The notes under the pieces were generated by a model, which saw only the letters and a list, made by a program, of their open reading frames with translations, ran no database searches and was not told where the DNA came from. Shown piece after piece: positions 52,395 through 60,733 of a stretch of DNA of 64,000 nt. Within the stretch, counting starts at the first letter, position 1. Each line of letters begins with the position of its first letter. The position numbers were made by a program, and so were the translations under genes. The stretch comes from Streptomyces sp. NBC_01235. Lineage in GTDB: Bacteria; Actinomycetota; Actinomycetes; Streptomycetales; Streptomycetaceae. Location of the stretch: contig NZ_CP108513.1 in assembly GCF_035989285.1 (NCBI RefSeq), forward strand, positions 1,612,001 through 1,676,000, in the 5' to 3' direction.

Positions 52395-52790
52395 AGCCCT
52401 CGGATGCGTCACCTTGGCCGACGCGCTGCCACTCGTTCATGGACTGCTCGATGAGAGGGTTCGCCCGATCTTGAAGGCCGGCGAGGAACTCGGCGCACTG
52501 CTCGCTGCACTCTGCGCTCTGTGGGGGTGCGGCAAATCGCTCTCGCGAACGCACTCTGATCACCCTCGCTCGGCGTGGGTCGACGTTGGCAGCCAGCGGT
52601 GTCCCGCCAGGCCCAGCACGGGGCGAGCGCTCTTGCCCACGCCGATGTCCTGTTCGCCCTCCAACCGGTTTCGACTGAGGGGCATGTGGTGCCGGGAACC
52701 GTCGGTGAGCGACTCCAGCCACGCATCGCAGTCATGCCCGGTGAGCAGCTCCGCCTTCCGGTACAGGAACGTTCGACTGCGGCGCTTCCG
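52395..52790 (-). pseudogene. Decayed coding stretch of unknown function
   Basis: Two minus frames look protein-like. One reads FLYRKAELLTGHDCDAWLES, LTDGSRHHMPLSRNRLEGEQ and LGLAGHRWLPTSTHAERG with a stop (about 52760-52580). The other reads CAEFLAGLQDRANPLIEQSM and NEWQRVGQGD with a stop near 52395. No single frame covers both and no start is evident. Family unknown. The remaining DNA to 53200 shows nothing recognisable. Confidence 0.4.
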
Positions 52791-53204
52791 CGATCATGGC
52801 CGACAGGTGGGTGGACGCAGCGTGGCAGATATGTCGCCCGCGAACTGTTCTGCCGCGGGAAACCGGGCGATGTCTCACGCCCACCGCGTCGGGCCTGTCG
52901 AGCGTGGCGGCCCTTCCCGGCACAGGCCTCACCTCACGCCAGACAGACCACACCAGGACTCAGACGACATTCAGGAGAGTCCCACCGCACGGGCGGCCCA
53001 CTCGTCTCGACCGGCGCCGACCCACAGCCCGCGCCACCGTCCTGGATCATCCGATCGAGCAGGATGCCGCTGTTCCCCTGCGGAACTCGTTGGGAGCTTG
53101 GCTCACCGGGACGAGCACCAGGCGGCCGGCGACGCTCACCCAGCGACCGGATCCACGACGGGATTCCAGTCGGAACACTTTGTTGGTACGTCCTGACATA
53201 CCTG

Positions 53205-53233
53205 TTGACATCTCCGCAGGGCGGTTCCATAGT
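53205..53233 (+). promoter_or_regulatory. Promoter of the inositol-type ABC transporter
   Basis: TTGACA (53205-53210), 17 bases, CATAGT (53228-53233): a sigma-70-like promoter directly upstream of the operator box at 53242, about 215 bases before the binding-protein gene. Confidence 0.65.
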
Positions 53234-53241
53234 CTCTGCAA

Positions 53242-53268
53242 CTAGAGCGCGCTACTAAAGCGCTCCAG
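53242..53268. promoter_or_regulatory. Operator shared with the iol promoter
   Basis: CTAGAGCGCGCTACTAAAGC followed by GCTCCAG forms an imperfect dyad (GAGCGC...GCGCTC). Its first 14 bases, CTAGAGCGCGCTA plus one, recur at 57918 upstream of iolC. It lies just downstream of the -10 box, an ideal repressor position. The LacI protein at 56783-57814 is the obvious candidate binder. Confidence 0.65.
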
Positions 53269-53447
53269 TGCGCGAAGTGGTGGTCCGCACCCATGACTAC
53301 CGGAAAGACGCGCCACGCCGTGCCGCACGGACAAAGCACTCGCGCACCGTGTCGCCCGCTCGGTGATCGTCAACCGGCCACCGACGTCAGACGCGCTCCT
53401 GCCCACCACAGACTCCACCCCGACCAGCACAGCGAGGTGCAAGGGAC

Positions 53448-54452
53448 ATGCACAGACACCACCGAGCCGCCATCCTCACCGCCACCGTCCTCGCCGGAAC
53501 CCTGCTCGCCGCCGGCTGTTCCAGCAGCTCGGGCGGCAAGAAGTCCGAAGAAGGAAGCGCGAACGCCTCGGCGGGCAAGGCCGACACCCCGCGTATGACG
53601 GTGGCCCTGGTCACCCACGCGTCGCCCGGCGACACCTTCTGGGACCTGGTTCGCAAGGGCGCCCAGGCCGCCGCGGCCAAGGACAACGTCAAGCTCGTCT
53701 ACTCCAGCGACCCCAACGCCGGCAACCAGGCCAACCTCGTGCAGAACGCGATCGACCAGAAGGTCGACGGCATCGCGCTCACCGCCGCCAAGCCGGACGC
53801 CATGAAGGACGTGGTGGCCAAGGCGAATGCGGCGGGCGTCCCGGTCGTCGGCTTCAACTCCGGTGTGGACGACTGGAAGGAGCTCGGCATGCTGGAGTAC
53901 TTCGGCCAGGACGAGAACATCGCCGGCCAGGCCTTCGGTCAGCGCCTGAACCAGCTCGGCGCCAAGCACGCCCTCTGCGTCATCCAGGAGCAGGGGCAGG
54001 TCGCCCTTGAGGCTCGCTGCGCCGGCCTGAAGAAGGGCTTCAGCGGAAAGACGGACATCCTCTACGTCAACGGCACCGACATGCCGTCCGTGAAGTCCAC
54101 CATCACCGCCAAGCTCAAGCAGGACTCCTCCATCGACCAGGTCGTCACCCTCGGCGCCCCGATCGCGCTGACCGCCGTGCAGTCGCTGTCCGACGCCGCC
54201 AGCAAGGCCAAGCTCGCCACCTTCGACCTCAACAAGAGCCTGGTGAAGGCCGTCCAGGACGGCCAGGTCGAATTCGCCGTCGACCAGCAGCCCTACCTGC
54301 AGGGCTACCTCGCCGTCGACGCCCTGTGGCTCTACAAGACCAACGGAAACTTCAGCGGAGGCAGCACCGCGCCCGTCCTCACCGGACCGGCTTTCATCGA
54401 CAAGACCAACGTCGACGCCGTCGCCCAGTTCGCCGCGAAGGGCACCCGGTGA
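53448..54452 (+). CDS. Inositol/sugar ABC transporter, solute-binding lipoprotein
   Basis: 334 residues. Lipobox LAAGC (Cys near 24) followed by a Ser/Gly linker. The body is a ribose-binding-type (type I periplasmic) fold: VALVTHASPGDTFWDLVRKG, DQKVDGIALTAAKPDAMKDV, VPVVGFNSGVDDWKELG and FAVDQQPYLQGYLAVDALWL. Members of this group bind ribose, xylose or myo-inositol. Because the transporter shares an operator with the adjacent inositol catabolic operon, inositol is the most likely substrate. Its stop overlaps the permease start (GTGA). Confidence 0.9.
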   Translation: MHRHHRAAILTATVLAGTLLAAGCSSSSGGKKSEEGSANASAGKADTPRMTVALVTHASPGDTFWDLVRKGAQAAAAKDNVKLVYSSDPNAGNQANLVQNAIDQKVDGIALTAAKPDAMKDVVAKANAAGVPVVGFNSGVDDWKELGMLEYFGQDENIAGQAFGQRLNQLGAKHALCVIQEQGQVALEARCAGLKKGFSGKTDILYVNGTDMPSVKSTITAKLKQDSSIDQVVTLGAPIALTAVQSLSDAASKAKLATFDLNKSLVKAVQDGQVEFAVDQQPYLQGYLAVDALWLYKTNGNFSGGSTAPVLTGPAFIDKTNVDAVAQFAAKGTR

Positions 54453-55528
54453 TCGACATGACCCAGCAGGCTGAGCCGGCGGTGTCCGCACCGCCGGCCC
54501 CCGGCCCCAAGGAGACCGATGGGCGAACTTCGCAACGCCTCCTGGCACTGCGGCTGTTGGCCCGACCCGAGGTGGGTGTCTTCCTCGGCGCCGTCGCGGT
54601 GTACGTGTTCTTCCTGATCACCGCGCCGCCGGTGCGTGACGGCAGCTCGATGGCCAACATCCTGTACCAGTCGTCGACGATCGGGATCATGGCCCTGCCG
54701 GTCGCGCTGCTGATGATCGGCGGCGAGTTCGACCTCTCGGCCGGTGTCGCCGTCATCACCTCGGCGCTCACCGCGAGCATGCTCAGCTACCAGCTCACCA
54801 CGAACGTCTGGGTGGGCGTCATCGTCGCCCTGCTGGTCTCCCTCGGGATCGGCTTCCTCAACGGCTGGATGGTCGTCAAGACCGGACTGCCGAGCTTCCT
54901 GATCACCCTGGGCACCTTCCTGATCCTGCAGGGCGTCAACCTCGCGGTGACCAAGCTGGTCACCGGCAACGTGGCCACCGACGACATCAGCGACATGGAC
55001 GGCTTCGGCCAGGCCAGGAAGATCTTCGCGTCGTCCTTCGACGTCGGCGGCGTCCAGGTGAAGATCACCATCGTGTACTGGCTGGTCTTCGCGGCCATCG
55101 CCACCTGGGTGCTGCTGCGCACGAAGTACGGCAACTGGATCTTCGCGGTCGGCGGCAACAAGGAGAGCGCGCGGGCGGTCGGCGTGCCCGTGGCCTTCAC
55201 GAAGATCTCGCTGTTCATGCTGGTCGGCTTCGGTGCCTGGTTCGTCGGCATGCACCAGCTGTTCACGTTCAACACCGTGCAGTCCGGCGAGGGCGTCGGC
55301 CAGGAGCTGATCTACATCTCCGCGGCGGTGATCGGCGGCTGTCTGCTGACCGGCGGCGCCGGCAGCGCGATCGGCCCGGTCTTCGGCGCGTTCATGTTCG
55401 GCATGGTGCAGCAGGGCATCGTCTACGCCGGCTGGAACCCCGACTGGTTCAAGGCCTTCCTCGGCGTGATGCTCCTCGGCGCCGTCCTGATCAATCTGTG
55501 GGTCAGCCGCACGGCGACCCGGAGGTGA
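54449..55528 (+). CDS. Inositol/sugar ABC transporter permease
   Basis: 359 residues from the GTG at 54449, which overlaps the previous stop by 4 bases; GAAGGG lies 7 bases upstream. After a 30-residue hydrophilic lead come about ten membrane helices of the RbsC type. Examples are [36 protein letters not shown] and [20 protein letters not shown]; the signature [20 protein letters not shown] lies near 90. It pairs with the binding protein and the single-domain ATPase that follows. Confidence 0.92.
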   Translation: MIDMTQQAEPAVSAPPAPGPKETDGRTSQRLLALRLLARPEVGVFLGAVAVYVFFLITAPPVRDGSSMANILYQSSTIGIMALPVALLMIGGEFDLSAGVAVITSALTASMLSYQLTTNVWVGVIVALLVSLGIGFLNGWMVVKTGLPSFLITLGTFLILQGVNLAVTKLVTGNVATDDISDMDGFGQARKIFASSFDVGGVQVKITIVYWLVFAAIATWVLLRTKYGNWIFAVGGNKESARAVGVPVAFTKISLFMLVGFGAWFVGMHQLFTFNTVQSGEGVGQELIYISAAVIGGCLLTGGAGSAIGPVFGAFMFGMVQQGIVYAGWNPDWFKAFLGVMLLGAVLINLWVSRTATRR

Positions 55529-55533
55529 CCCGA

Positions 55534-56424
55534 ATGACCACCAGCAACGGAACCGGCACGCACGGCGCGATCATCGCGGACACCGTCCCCGAGGACGGCG
55601 ACCGCGCGCTCGTCGAGCTGCGCAACGCCGGCAAGTCGTACGGCAACATCCGTGCCCTGCACGGCGTCGACCTGAAGGTCCACCCCGGCAAGGTGACCTG
55701 CGTCCTGGGCGACAACGGCGCCGGCAAGTCCACCCTCATCAAGATCATCTCCGGACTGCACCAGCACACCGAGGGCGAGTTCCTCGTCGACGGCGAACCG
55801 GTGCGCTTCTCCACCCCCCGCGAAGCGCTCGACAAGGGCATCGCCACGGTCTACCAGGACCTGGCCACCGTGCCGCTGATGCCGGTGTGGCGCAACTTCT
55901 TCCTCGGCTCCGAGATGACCAAGGGCCCCTGGCCCGTGCGCCGTCTCGACATCGAGAAGATGAAGAAGACCGCCGACCACGAACTGCGCGAGATGGGCAT
56001 CGTCCTCGACGACCTCGAACAGCCCATCGGGACCCTCTCCGGCGGCCAGCGCCAGTGCGTGGCCATCGCCCGCGCCGTCTACTTCGGCGCCCGCGTGCTG
56101 ATCCTGGACGAGCCCACCGCCGCCCTCGGTGTCAAACAGTCCGGCGTGGTCCTGAAGTACATCGCCGCCGCCCGCGACCGCGGCCTCGGCGTCATCTTCA
56201 TCACCCACAACCCCCACCACGCCTACATGGTCGGCGACCACTTCAGCGTCCTGCGCCTGGGCACCATGGAACTCTCCGCCGACCGCAGCCAGGTCAGCCT
56301 CGAAGAACTCACCAACCACATGGCCGGCGGCACCGAACTCGCCGCCCTCAAACACGAGTTGGCCCAGGTCCGCGGCGTCGACGTCGAGGAACTCCCCGAG
56401 GAGAAGGACCTCACGGCCCTGTAG
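55534..56424 (+). CDS. Inositol/sugar ABC transporter ATP-binding protein (single domain)
   Basis: 296 residues from the ATG at 55534 (GGAGGTGA spanning the previous stop, 7 bases upstream). Walker [14 protein letters not shown]-loop YQDLATVP, signature [16 protein letters not shown], Walker [13 protein letters not shown], switch THNPHHA. Ribose-type importers usually have a fused two-domain ATPase of about 500 residues; this one has only one nucleotide-binding domain, as in FrcA-like systems, so it presumably acts as a homodimer. The His of the switch is in [11 protein letters not shown]. Confidence 0.92.
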   Translation: MTTSNGTGTHGAIIADTVPEDGDRALVELRNAGKSYGNIRALHGVDLKVHPGKVTCVLGDNGAGKSTLIKIISGLHQHTEGEFLVDGEPVRFSTPREALDKGIATVYQDLATVPLMPVWRNFFLGSEMTKGPWPVRRLDIEKMKKTADHELREMGIVLDDLEQPIGTLSGGQRQCVAIARAVYFGARVLILDEPTAALGVKQSGVVLKYIAAARDRGLGVIFITHNPHHAYMVGDHFSVLRLGTMELSADRSQVSLEELTNHMAGGTELAALKHELAQVRGVDVEELPEEKDLTAL

Positions 56425-56782
56425 CGGCATGTCCCGAAAGGGTGTCCTGGCAACGGCGAACGCATCAGCTACCCACAGCCGATGCAGGCCGTCCTGGCTC
56501 CTCGCCTACATCGCCGAAGGCGAGATCTCGTTTGGCGTACGGTCGGTGCCACCCCAGCACGGCAAGGCCAAAAGCCTCAACTGCTGGGGGACATGCCGTG
56601 GTGGCCGTCCCGATCGGCAAGGCGGGCCGTCCACCTCCAGGCCAAGGACCGCCGCACCTGTCGCACCGCCGCTGGGACAGACCAGTGGTCGCCGCCTGCT
56701 CGGCACAGTGGACGACGGCTCGGTCGACGTGTGACCTCGCAGGTCCTGTCGCCGCCCGCTGTCTCCCCCGGTCGCCGACGCC
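56425..56782. other. 360-bp region without a convincing gene
   Basis: The gap lies between the convergent ends of the ATP-binding gene and the LacI gene. Short open frames are present, but none resembles a known family or has a plausible start. Confidence 0.5.
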
Positions 56783-57814
56783 TCAGGTCGCCGTCTCCGG
56801 TGCCGTACTGCTGGTGCCGCGTACCACCAGCTTCGGGTCCAGTACCGCCTCCCGAGGTTCCAGCTCCGGGTTCTCCAGCCGCTCCACGGCGAACCGGACC
56901 GCGTGCTCCGCCATGAGCACCGCGTCCTGGCGGACGGTGGTCAGCCCGATCGGCATCAGATGGGAGAGGTGACTGTCGTCGTATCCGACGACGGACAGGT
57001 CGCGCGGGACCTCGACGCCGGCCCGGGTGAAGGACATCAACAGGCCCATCGCGCTCCGGTCGTTGCCCGCGAGGACTGCTGTCGGCAGAGGCTGCCCCTC
57101 GTTGCGTTCCGCCAGGAGCAGATGGCCGGTCTCGATGCCCGAGTGCTCCGTGTGGTCGCCCGGGATCACCCGCACCTCGGAGTCCAGCCCATGGCGACGC
57201 ATCGCCGCCCGGTAGGCCCGGCGCCGCTCTGCCGACCCGGGGCCACGGCCGCCGTCAAGGTGCACGATCCGCCGGTGCCCCAGTTCGACGAGGTGTTCCA
57301 TGGCCTGCCGTACGCCCTCGCCCTCGGCGCTGTGCACGAAGTCCACCCGGGCACCGGGGACGCGGCGACTGACCGAGACGGCGACCGTACGTTTCCCGAG
57401 CTCGTCAAGATATGCGGCCTCGGCGTCGGAGCCCAGCAGTATCAGTGCCTCGCAGCGGTGGCTGAGCAGGGCCTCGACCGCCTTGGCTTCGCTACGGCCC
57501 TCGGTGGCGGCGGAGAGCAGGACGTCGTAGCCGAGGTGTTCGGCCTCCGGGTAGATGCCCGCGATGAGGTCCGTATGGAAGGCCTGATGGACGGTGAACA
57601 TCACGCCGAGGGTGCGGCTGCGGCCACGGGCCAGCAGCCGGGCGGCGCTGTCGGGGTGGTAGCCGATCTCGTCGGCGATCCGCAGCACCCGCTCCCGGGT
57701 CTCTTCGCTCGCTCCCGGCTGTCCGCGGAAGATGATCGAGACGAGCGCCCGGGACACTCCCGCTCTTGCGGCGACGTCCGCCATTGTGGGCCGCTGCTTG
57801 CCCGATGCATCCAC
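56783..57814 (-). CDS. LacI-family repressor, probable regulator of inositol uptake and catabolism
   Basis: 343 residues from the GTG at 57814 (GGAGGG about 10 bases upstream; a GTG at 57826 abuts that site). Helix-turn-helix MADVAARAGVSRALVSIIFR, with GQPGASEETRERVLRIADEI and hinge SAARLLARGRSRTLG. The sugar-binding domain includes HLVELGHRRIVHLDGGRGPG and VVGYDDSHLSHLMPIGLTTV. It lies between the inositol-type transporter and the divergent iol operon. The identical box CTAGAGCGCGCTA in front of both makes it the likely common repressor; inositol or a breakdown product would be the inducer (inference). Confidence 0.88.
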   Translation of the reverse strand: MDASGKQRPTMADVAARAGVSRALVSIIFRGQPGASEETRERVLRIADEIGYHPDSAARLLARGRSRTLGVMFTVHQAFHTDLIAGIYPEAEHLGYDVLLSAATEGRSEAKAVEALLSHRCEALILLGSDAEAAYLDELGKRTVAVSVSRRVPGARVDFVHSAEGEGVRQAMEHLVELGHRRIVHLDGGRGPGSAERRRAYRAAMRRHGLDSEVRVIPGDHTEHSGIETGHLLLAERNEGQPLPTAVLAGNDRSAMGLLMSFTRAGVEVPRDLSVVGYDDSHLSHLMPIGLTTVRQDAVLMAEHAVRFAVERLENPELEPREAVLDPKLVVRGTSSTAPETAT

Positions 57815-57892
57815 CTGTGAACTCACCCTCCGACGCAGCTCACCCTGGCGGGGGTCTCGAAATCTCCCAGCTACAAGGTATTGACATGACAT

Positions 57893-57940
57893 TTGGACAG
57901 GGGTCATCGTACACATACTAGAGCGCGCTAGTAGAGCGCG
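57893..57940 (+). promoter_or_regulatory. iol operon promoter with overlapping operator
   Basis: TTGGAC (57893-57898), 17 bases, TACTAG (57916-57921) form the promoter. The operator box CTAGAGCGCGCTAG (57918-57931) overlaps the -10 element and is followed by a direct repeat TAGAGCGCG (57932-57940). Its core matches the transporter operator at 53242. iolC starts 55 bases later. Confidence 0.65.
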
Positions 57941-57994
57941 ACAGCGAATCCTGTGAGAGTCCCGGGTCCCCGGCGCGAAAGGGAAACCAGCGTG

Positions 57995-58984
57995 ATGCCG
58001 TTCGAAGTGCTGACCATGGGTCGCGTGGGGGTGGACGTGTATCCACTCCAGACGGGCGTGGGGCTGGCGGAGGTCACCTCGTTCGGCAAGTACCTGGGCG
58101 GCAGCCCGACCAATGTCGCCGTGGCCGCCGCCCGGTACGGCCGTTCCTCCGCTGTGATCACGAAGACGGGCCGGGACCCGTTCGGCGAGTTCGTGCGCAC
58201 GGCTCTGGCCGGCTTTGGGGTCGACAGCCGCTTCGTGGGTACGTCGGAGATCGCACCGACGCCGGTGACGTTCTGCGAGATCTTCCCGCCGGACGACTTC
58301 CCGCTGTACTTCTACCGACCGCCCAAGGCCCCCGACCTGGACATCAGCGAGGGTGAACTGGACCTGGACGCGGTACGGGACGCGCGGATCTTCTGGATCA
58401 CCGGGACCGGGCTGAGCGAGGAGCCGAGCCGTTCGGCCACCCTCGCCGCCCTCGCGCACCGGGCCAAGTCGGGCCCGACCGTCTTCGACCTCGACTGGCG
58501 GCCGGCGTTCTGGAAAGACACAGCCTGGAACGACCCGTCCGAGGCGCGTGCGTACTACGCGGAGGCCCTGCGCCACACCACGGTCGCGGTCGGCAACCTC
58601 GACGAGTGCGAGGTCGCCACCGGGGAGCGCGAACCGTACGCGGCCGCGAAGGCGCTGCTGGCGGCCGGTGTGGAACTGGCGGTGGTGAAGCAGGGCCCGA
58701 AGGGTGTGCTCGCGATGGACCGGGACGGTTCGGCCGCCGAGATGCCGCCTGTCCCGGTGGACGTGGTCAACGGCCTCGGTGCCGGTGACGCGTTCGGCGG
58801 GGCGCTGTGCCACGGACTGCTGGCCGGCTGGGACACCCGCCGCACCGTCTCCTTCGCCAACGCCGCGGGCGCGATCGTCGCGGGCCGGCTGGCCTGCTCC
58901 GAGGCGATGCCGACCGAGGCCGAGGTCGACACCAAGCTCCGCGAGGCGACCCTCGCCCCCAACGATCCTCAGCGAAAGGTGTGA
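57995..58984 (+). CDS. iolC: 5-dehydro-2-deoxygluconokinase
   Basis: 329 residues from the ATG at 57995; the frame is open to a GTG-type start at 57953 but that lies within the promoter leader. PfkB/ribokinase fold: GRVGVDVYPLQTGVGLAEVT at the start, GGSPTNVAVAAARYG (PfkB signature 1), and NGLGAGDAFGGALCHGLLAG (signature 2, with the catalytic Asp). It phosphorylates 5-dehydro-2-deoxy-D-gluconate (DKG), the product made from 5-deoxyglucuronate in myo-inositol breakdown. First gene of the operon, 4 bases before the next. Confidence 0.92.
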   Translation: MPFEVLTMGRVGVDVYPLQTGVGLAEVTSFGKYLGGSPTNVAVAAARYGRSSAVITKTGRDPFGEFVRTALAGFGVDSRFVGTSEIAPTPVTFCEIFPPDDFPLYFYRPPKAPDLDISEGELDLDAVRDARIFWITGTGLSEEPSRSATLAALAHRAKSGPTVFDLDWRPAFWKDTAWNDPSEARAYYAEALRHTTVAVGNLDECEVATGEREPYAAAKALLAAGVELAVVKQGPKGVLAMDRDGSAAEMPPVPVDVVNGLGAGDAFGGALCHGLLAGWDTRRTVSFANAAGAIVAGRLACSEAMPTEAEVDTKLREATLAPNDPQRKV

Positions 58985-58988
58985 CGAC

Positions 58989-59861
58989 GTGCTGTCCGAG
59001 AACGTGAGCCGGATCGTGGCCGCCCGGGTGAACGACCCCGGCGCCATCGCGGCAGCAGCCGCGCGCCGGGTGAAGGCCGCCTCGCTGCTGGGCGAGCACG
59101 GCAAGGCAATGATCGTCGCGGCGGACCATCCCGCGCGCGGCGCCAACGGCGTCGGCGGCGACCCCACCGCGATGGCCGACCGCTCCGAGCTGCTGGACCG
59201 CCTGTGCACCGCGCTGGAGCGGCCCGGAGTGACGGGCGTGCTGGCCACCGCCGACATCCTGGAGGACCTGCTGCTCCTCGGCGTCCTCGACGGCAAGAGC
59301 GTCTTCGGTTCGATGAACCGGGCCGGGCTGGCGGGTTCGGTCTTCGAGATCGACGACCGCTTCACCGGCTACGACGCCGAGACCATCGCCGGGATGGGCT
59401 TCGACGGCGGCAAGATGCTCACACGTATCGCCCTGGAGGACCCGGCCACCCCGTCCGTCCTGATCGAGACGGCACGGGCGGTCAACGAGCTCAATGACCG
59501 TCAACTTGTCGCCATGATCGAGCCGTTCATCTCGGTCTGGCGCGACGGAAAGCTACGCAACGACCTTTCCACCCACGCCGTCGTCAAGTCGGTGACGATC
59601 GCGTCGGGACTGGGCCGGCGTACCGCCTACACCTGGCTGAAGCTGCCGGTCGTCGACGACATGGAACGCGTCCTGGCCTCCTCGACCCTGCCCGCGCTGC
59701 TGCTGGGCGGCGAGGTCAAGGACGCGGAGGCGGCGTTCGCGTCCTGGGGCAAGGCGCTCAAGCAGCCGACCGCGCAGGGCCTGGTCATCGGCCGCTCCCT
59801 TCTCTACCCCGGCAACGGCGATGTGGCCGGTGCGGTGGACAAAGCGGTGAGTCTGCTGTGA
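58989..59861 (+). CDS. Cgl0159-family (beta/alpha)8 aldolase-like protein of the inositol operon
   Basis: 290 residues from the GTG at 58989 (AAGGTG about 7 bases upstream). MIVAADHPARGANGVGGDPT, TGYDAETIAGMGFDGGKMLT and SVTIASGLGRRTAYTWLKLP are visible. These match the actinobacterial Cgl0159 family, which has a class-I-aldolase-like barrel and is always placed beside iol genes. It probably performs the aldol cleavage of 2-deoxy-5-keto-gluconate-6-phosphate or assists that step, replacing the IolJ-type class II aldolase, which is not in this window (inference). A Lys in MLT or WLKLP could form the Schiff base. Confidence 0.8.
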   Translation: MLSENVSRIVAARVNDPGAIAAAAARRVKAASLLGEHGKAMIVAADHPARGANGVGGDPTAMADRSELLDRLCTALERPGVTGVLATADILEDLLLLGVLDGKSVFGSMNRAGLAGSVFEIDDRFTGYDAETIAGMGFDGGKMLTRIALEDPATPSVLIETARAVNELNDRQLVAMIEPFISVWRDGKLRNDLSTHAVVKSVTIASGLGRRTAYTWLKLPVVDDMERVLASSTLPALLLGGEVKDAEAAFASWGKALKQPTAQGLVIGRSLLYPGNGDVAGAVDKAVSLL

Positions 59862-60733
59862 GCAGCAAGTACCACTTCCCGCACGGGACGTCCGCCGACG
59901 GCCCCTACGACGTCCTGGTCACGCCCGAGTCGGCGGGCTGGGGATACTCCGGCCTCAGGATCCTCACCCTGAAGCCGGGTGAGGCGCACTCCCTGCCCAC
60001 GGGGGATTCGGAGTTGCTGGTTCTTCCCCTGGAGGGCGGTTGCACTGTCACCGTCACCGGGCAGAGCTTCGAACTCGCCGGGCGGACAGGCGTGTTCGCC
60101 TCGGTCACCGACTTCGCCTACCTCCCCAGCGGGTCGGAGGCCCTGATCAGCAGCGCGCAGGGAGGTCTGTTCGCGCTGCCCTCCGCCCGTACCGAGCGGA
60201 GCTCACTCTCCGCTCGGTACGGGCGCAAGGAGGACGTGCCGGTGGAGCTGCGGGGCGCGGGCGCGTGTTCGCGGCAGGTCAACAACTACTGCCTGCCGGG
60301 CACGTTCGAGGCCGAGCAGCTGCTGGTGTGCGAGGTCCTCACGCCGGGCGGCAACTGGTCCTCGTACCCGCCGCACAAGCACGACGAGGCCCGGCCCGGC
60401 GAAGAGTCGGAGCTGGAGGAGATCTACTACTTCCAGGTCGCCGGGGACGGGAACGGCTTCGGCTACCAGCGGGTCTACGGCACCCAGGACCGGCCGATCG
60501 ACGTGCTCGCCGAGGTCCGCTCCGGCGACACCGTCCTGATCCCGCACGGCTGGCACGGGCCCTCGGTCGCCGCGCCCGGCTACGACCTCTACTACCTCAA
60601 CGTCATGGCCGGCCCGGGTCAGGAACGCACCTGGCTGATCTGCGACGACCCCGCCCACGGCTGGGTGCGCACGACGTGGGCGTCCCAGGACATCGACGAC
60701 CGGCTTCCCTTCGAAGGACCCAACGAGCAATGA
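59858..60733 (+). CDS. iolB: 5-deoxy-glucuronate isomerase
   Basis: 291 residues. GTG start at 59858 overlaps the previous stop (GTGA). Two cupin halves are visible. The first contains HSLPTGDSELLVLPLEGGCT. The second has the metal-binding motif SYPPHKHDEARPGEESELEE, with His, His and Glu ligands, and a late His in IPHGWHGPSVAAPGYDLYYL. It isomerises 5-deoxy-D-glucuronate to 5-dehydro-2-deoxy-D-gluconate. Its stop overlaps the start of iolD (ATGA). Confidence 0.95.
   Translation: MSSKYHFPHGTSADGPYDVLVTPESAGWGYSGLRILTLKPGEAHSLPTGDSELLVLPLEGGCTVTVTGQSFELAGRTGVFASVTDFAYLPSGSEALISSAQGGLFALPSARTERSSLSARYGRKEDVPVELRGAGACSRQVNNYCLPGTFEAEQLLVCEVLTPGGNWSSYPPHKHDEARPGEESELEEIYYFQVAGDGNGFGYQRVYGTQDRPIDVLAEVRSGDTVLIPHGWHGPSVAAPGYDLYYLNVMAGPGQERTWLICDDPAHGWVRTTWASQDIDDRLPFEGPNEQ

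Noticed and set aside
56429..56734. A 101-codon frame after the transporter ATPase gene
   Set aside because: No family resemblance, no ribosome site, and chance-like composition.
57815..59365. An apparent large fusion of the LacI repressor with a protein antisense to iolC
   Set aside because: The upstream part is the antisense of iolC and the promoter; the repressor has a normal start at 57814.
60040..60729. An apparent N-terminal extension of IolD overlapping iolB
   Set aside because: The extension is iolB read out of frame; IolD has its normal length from 60730 with a 4-base overlap.
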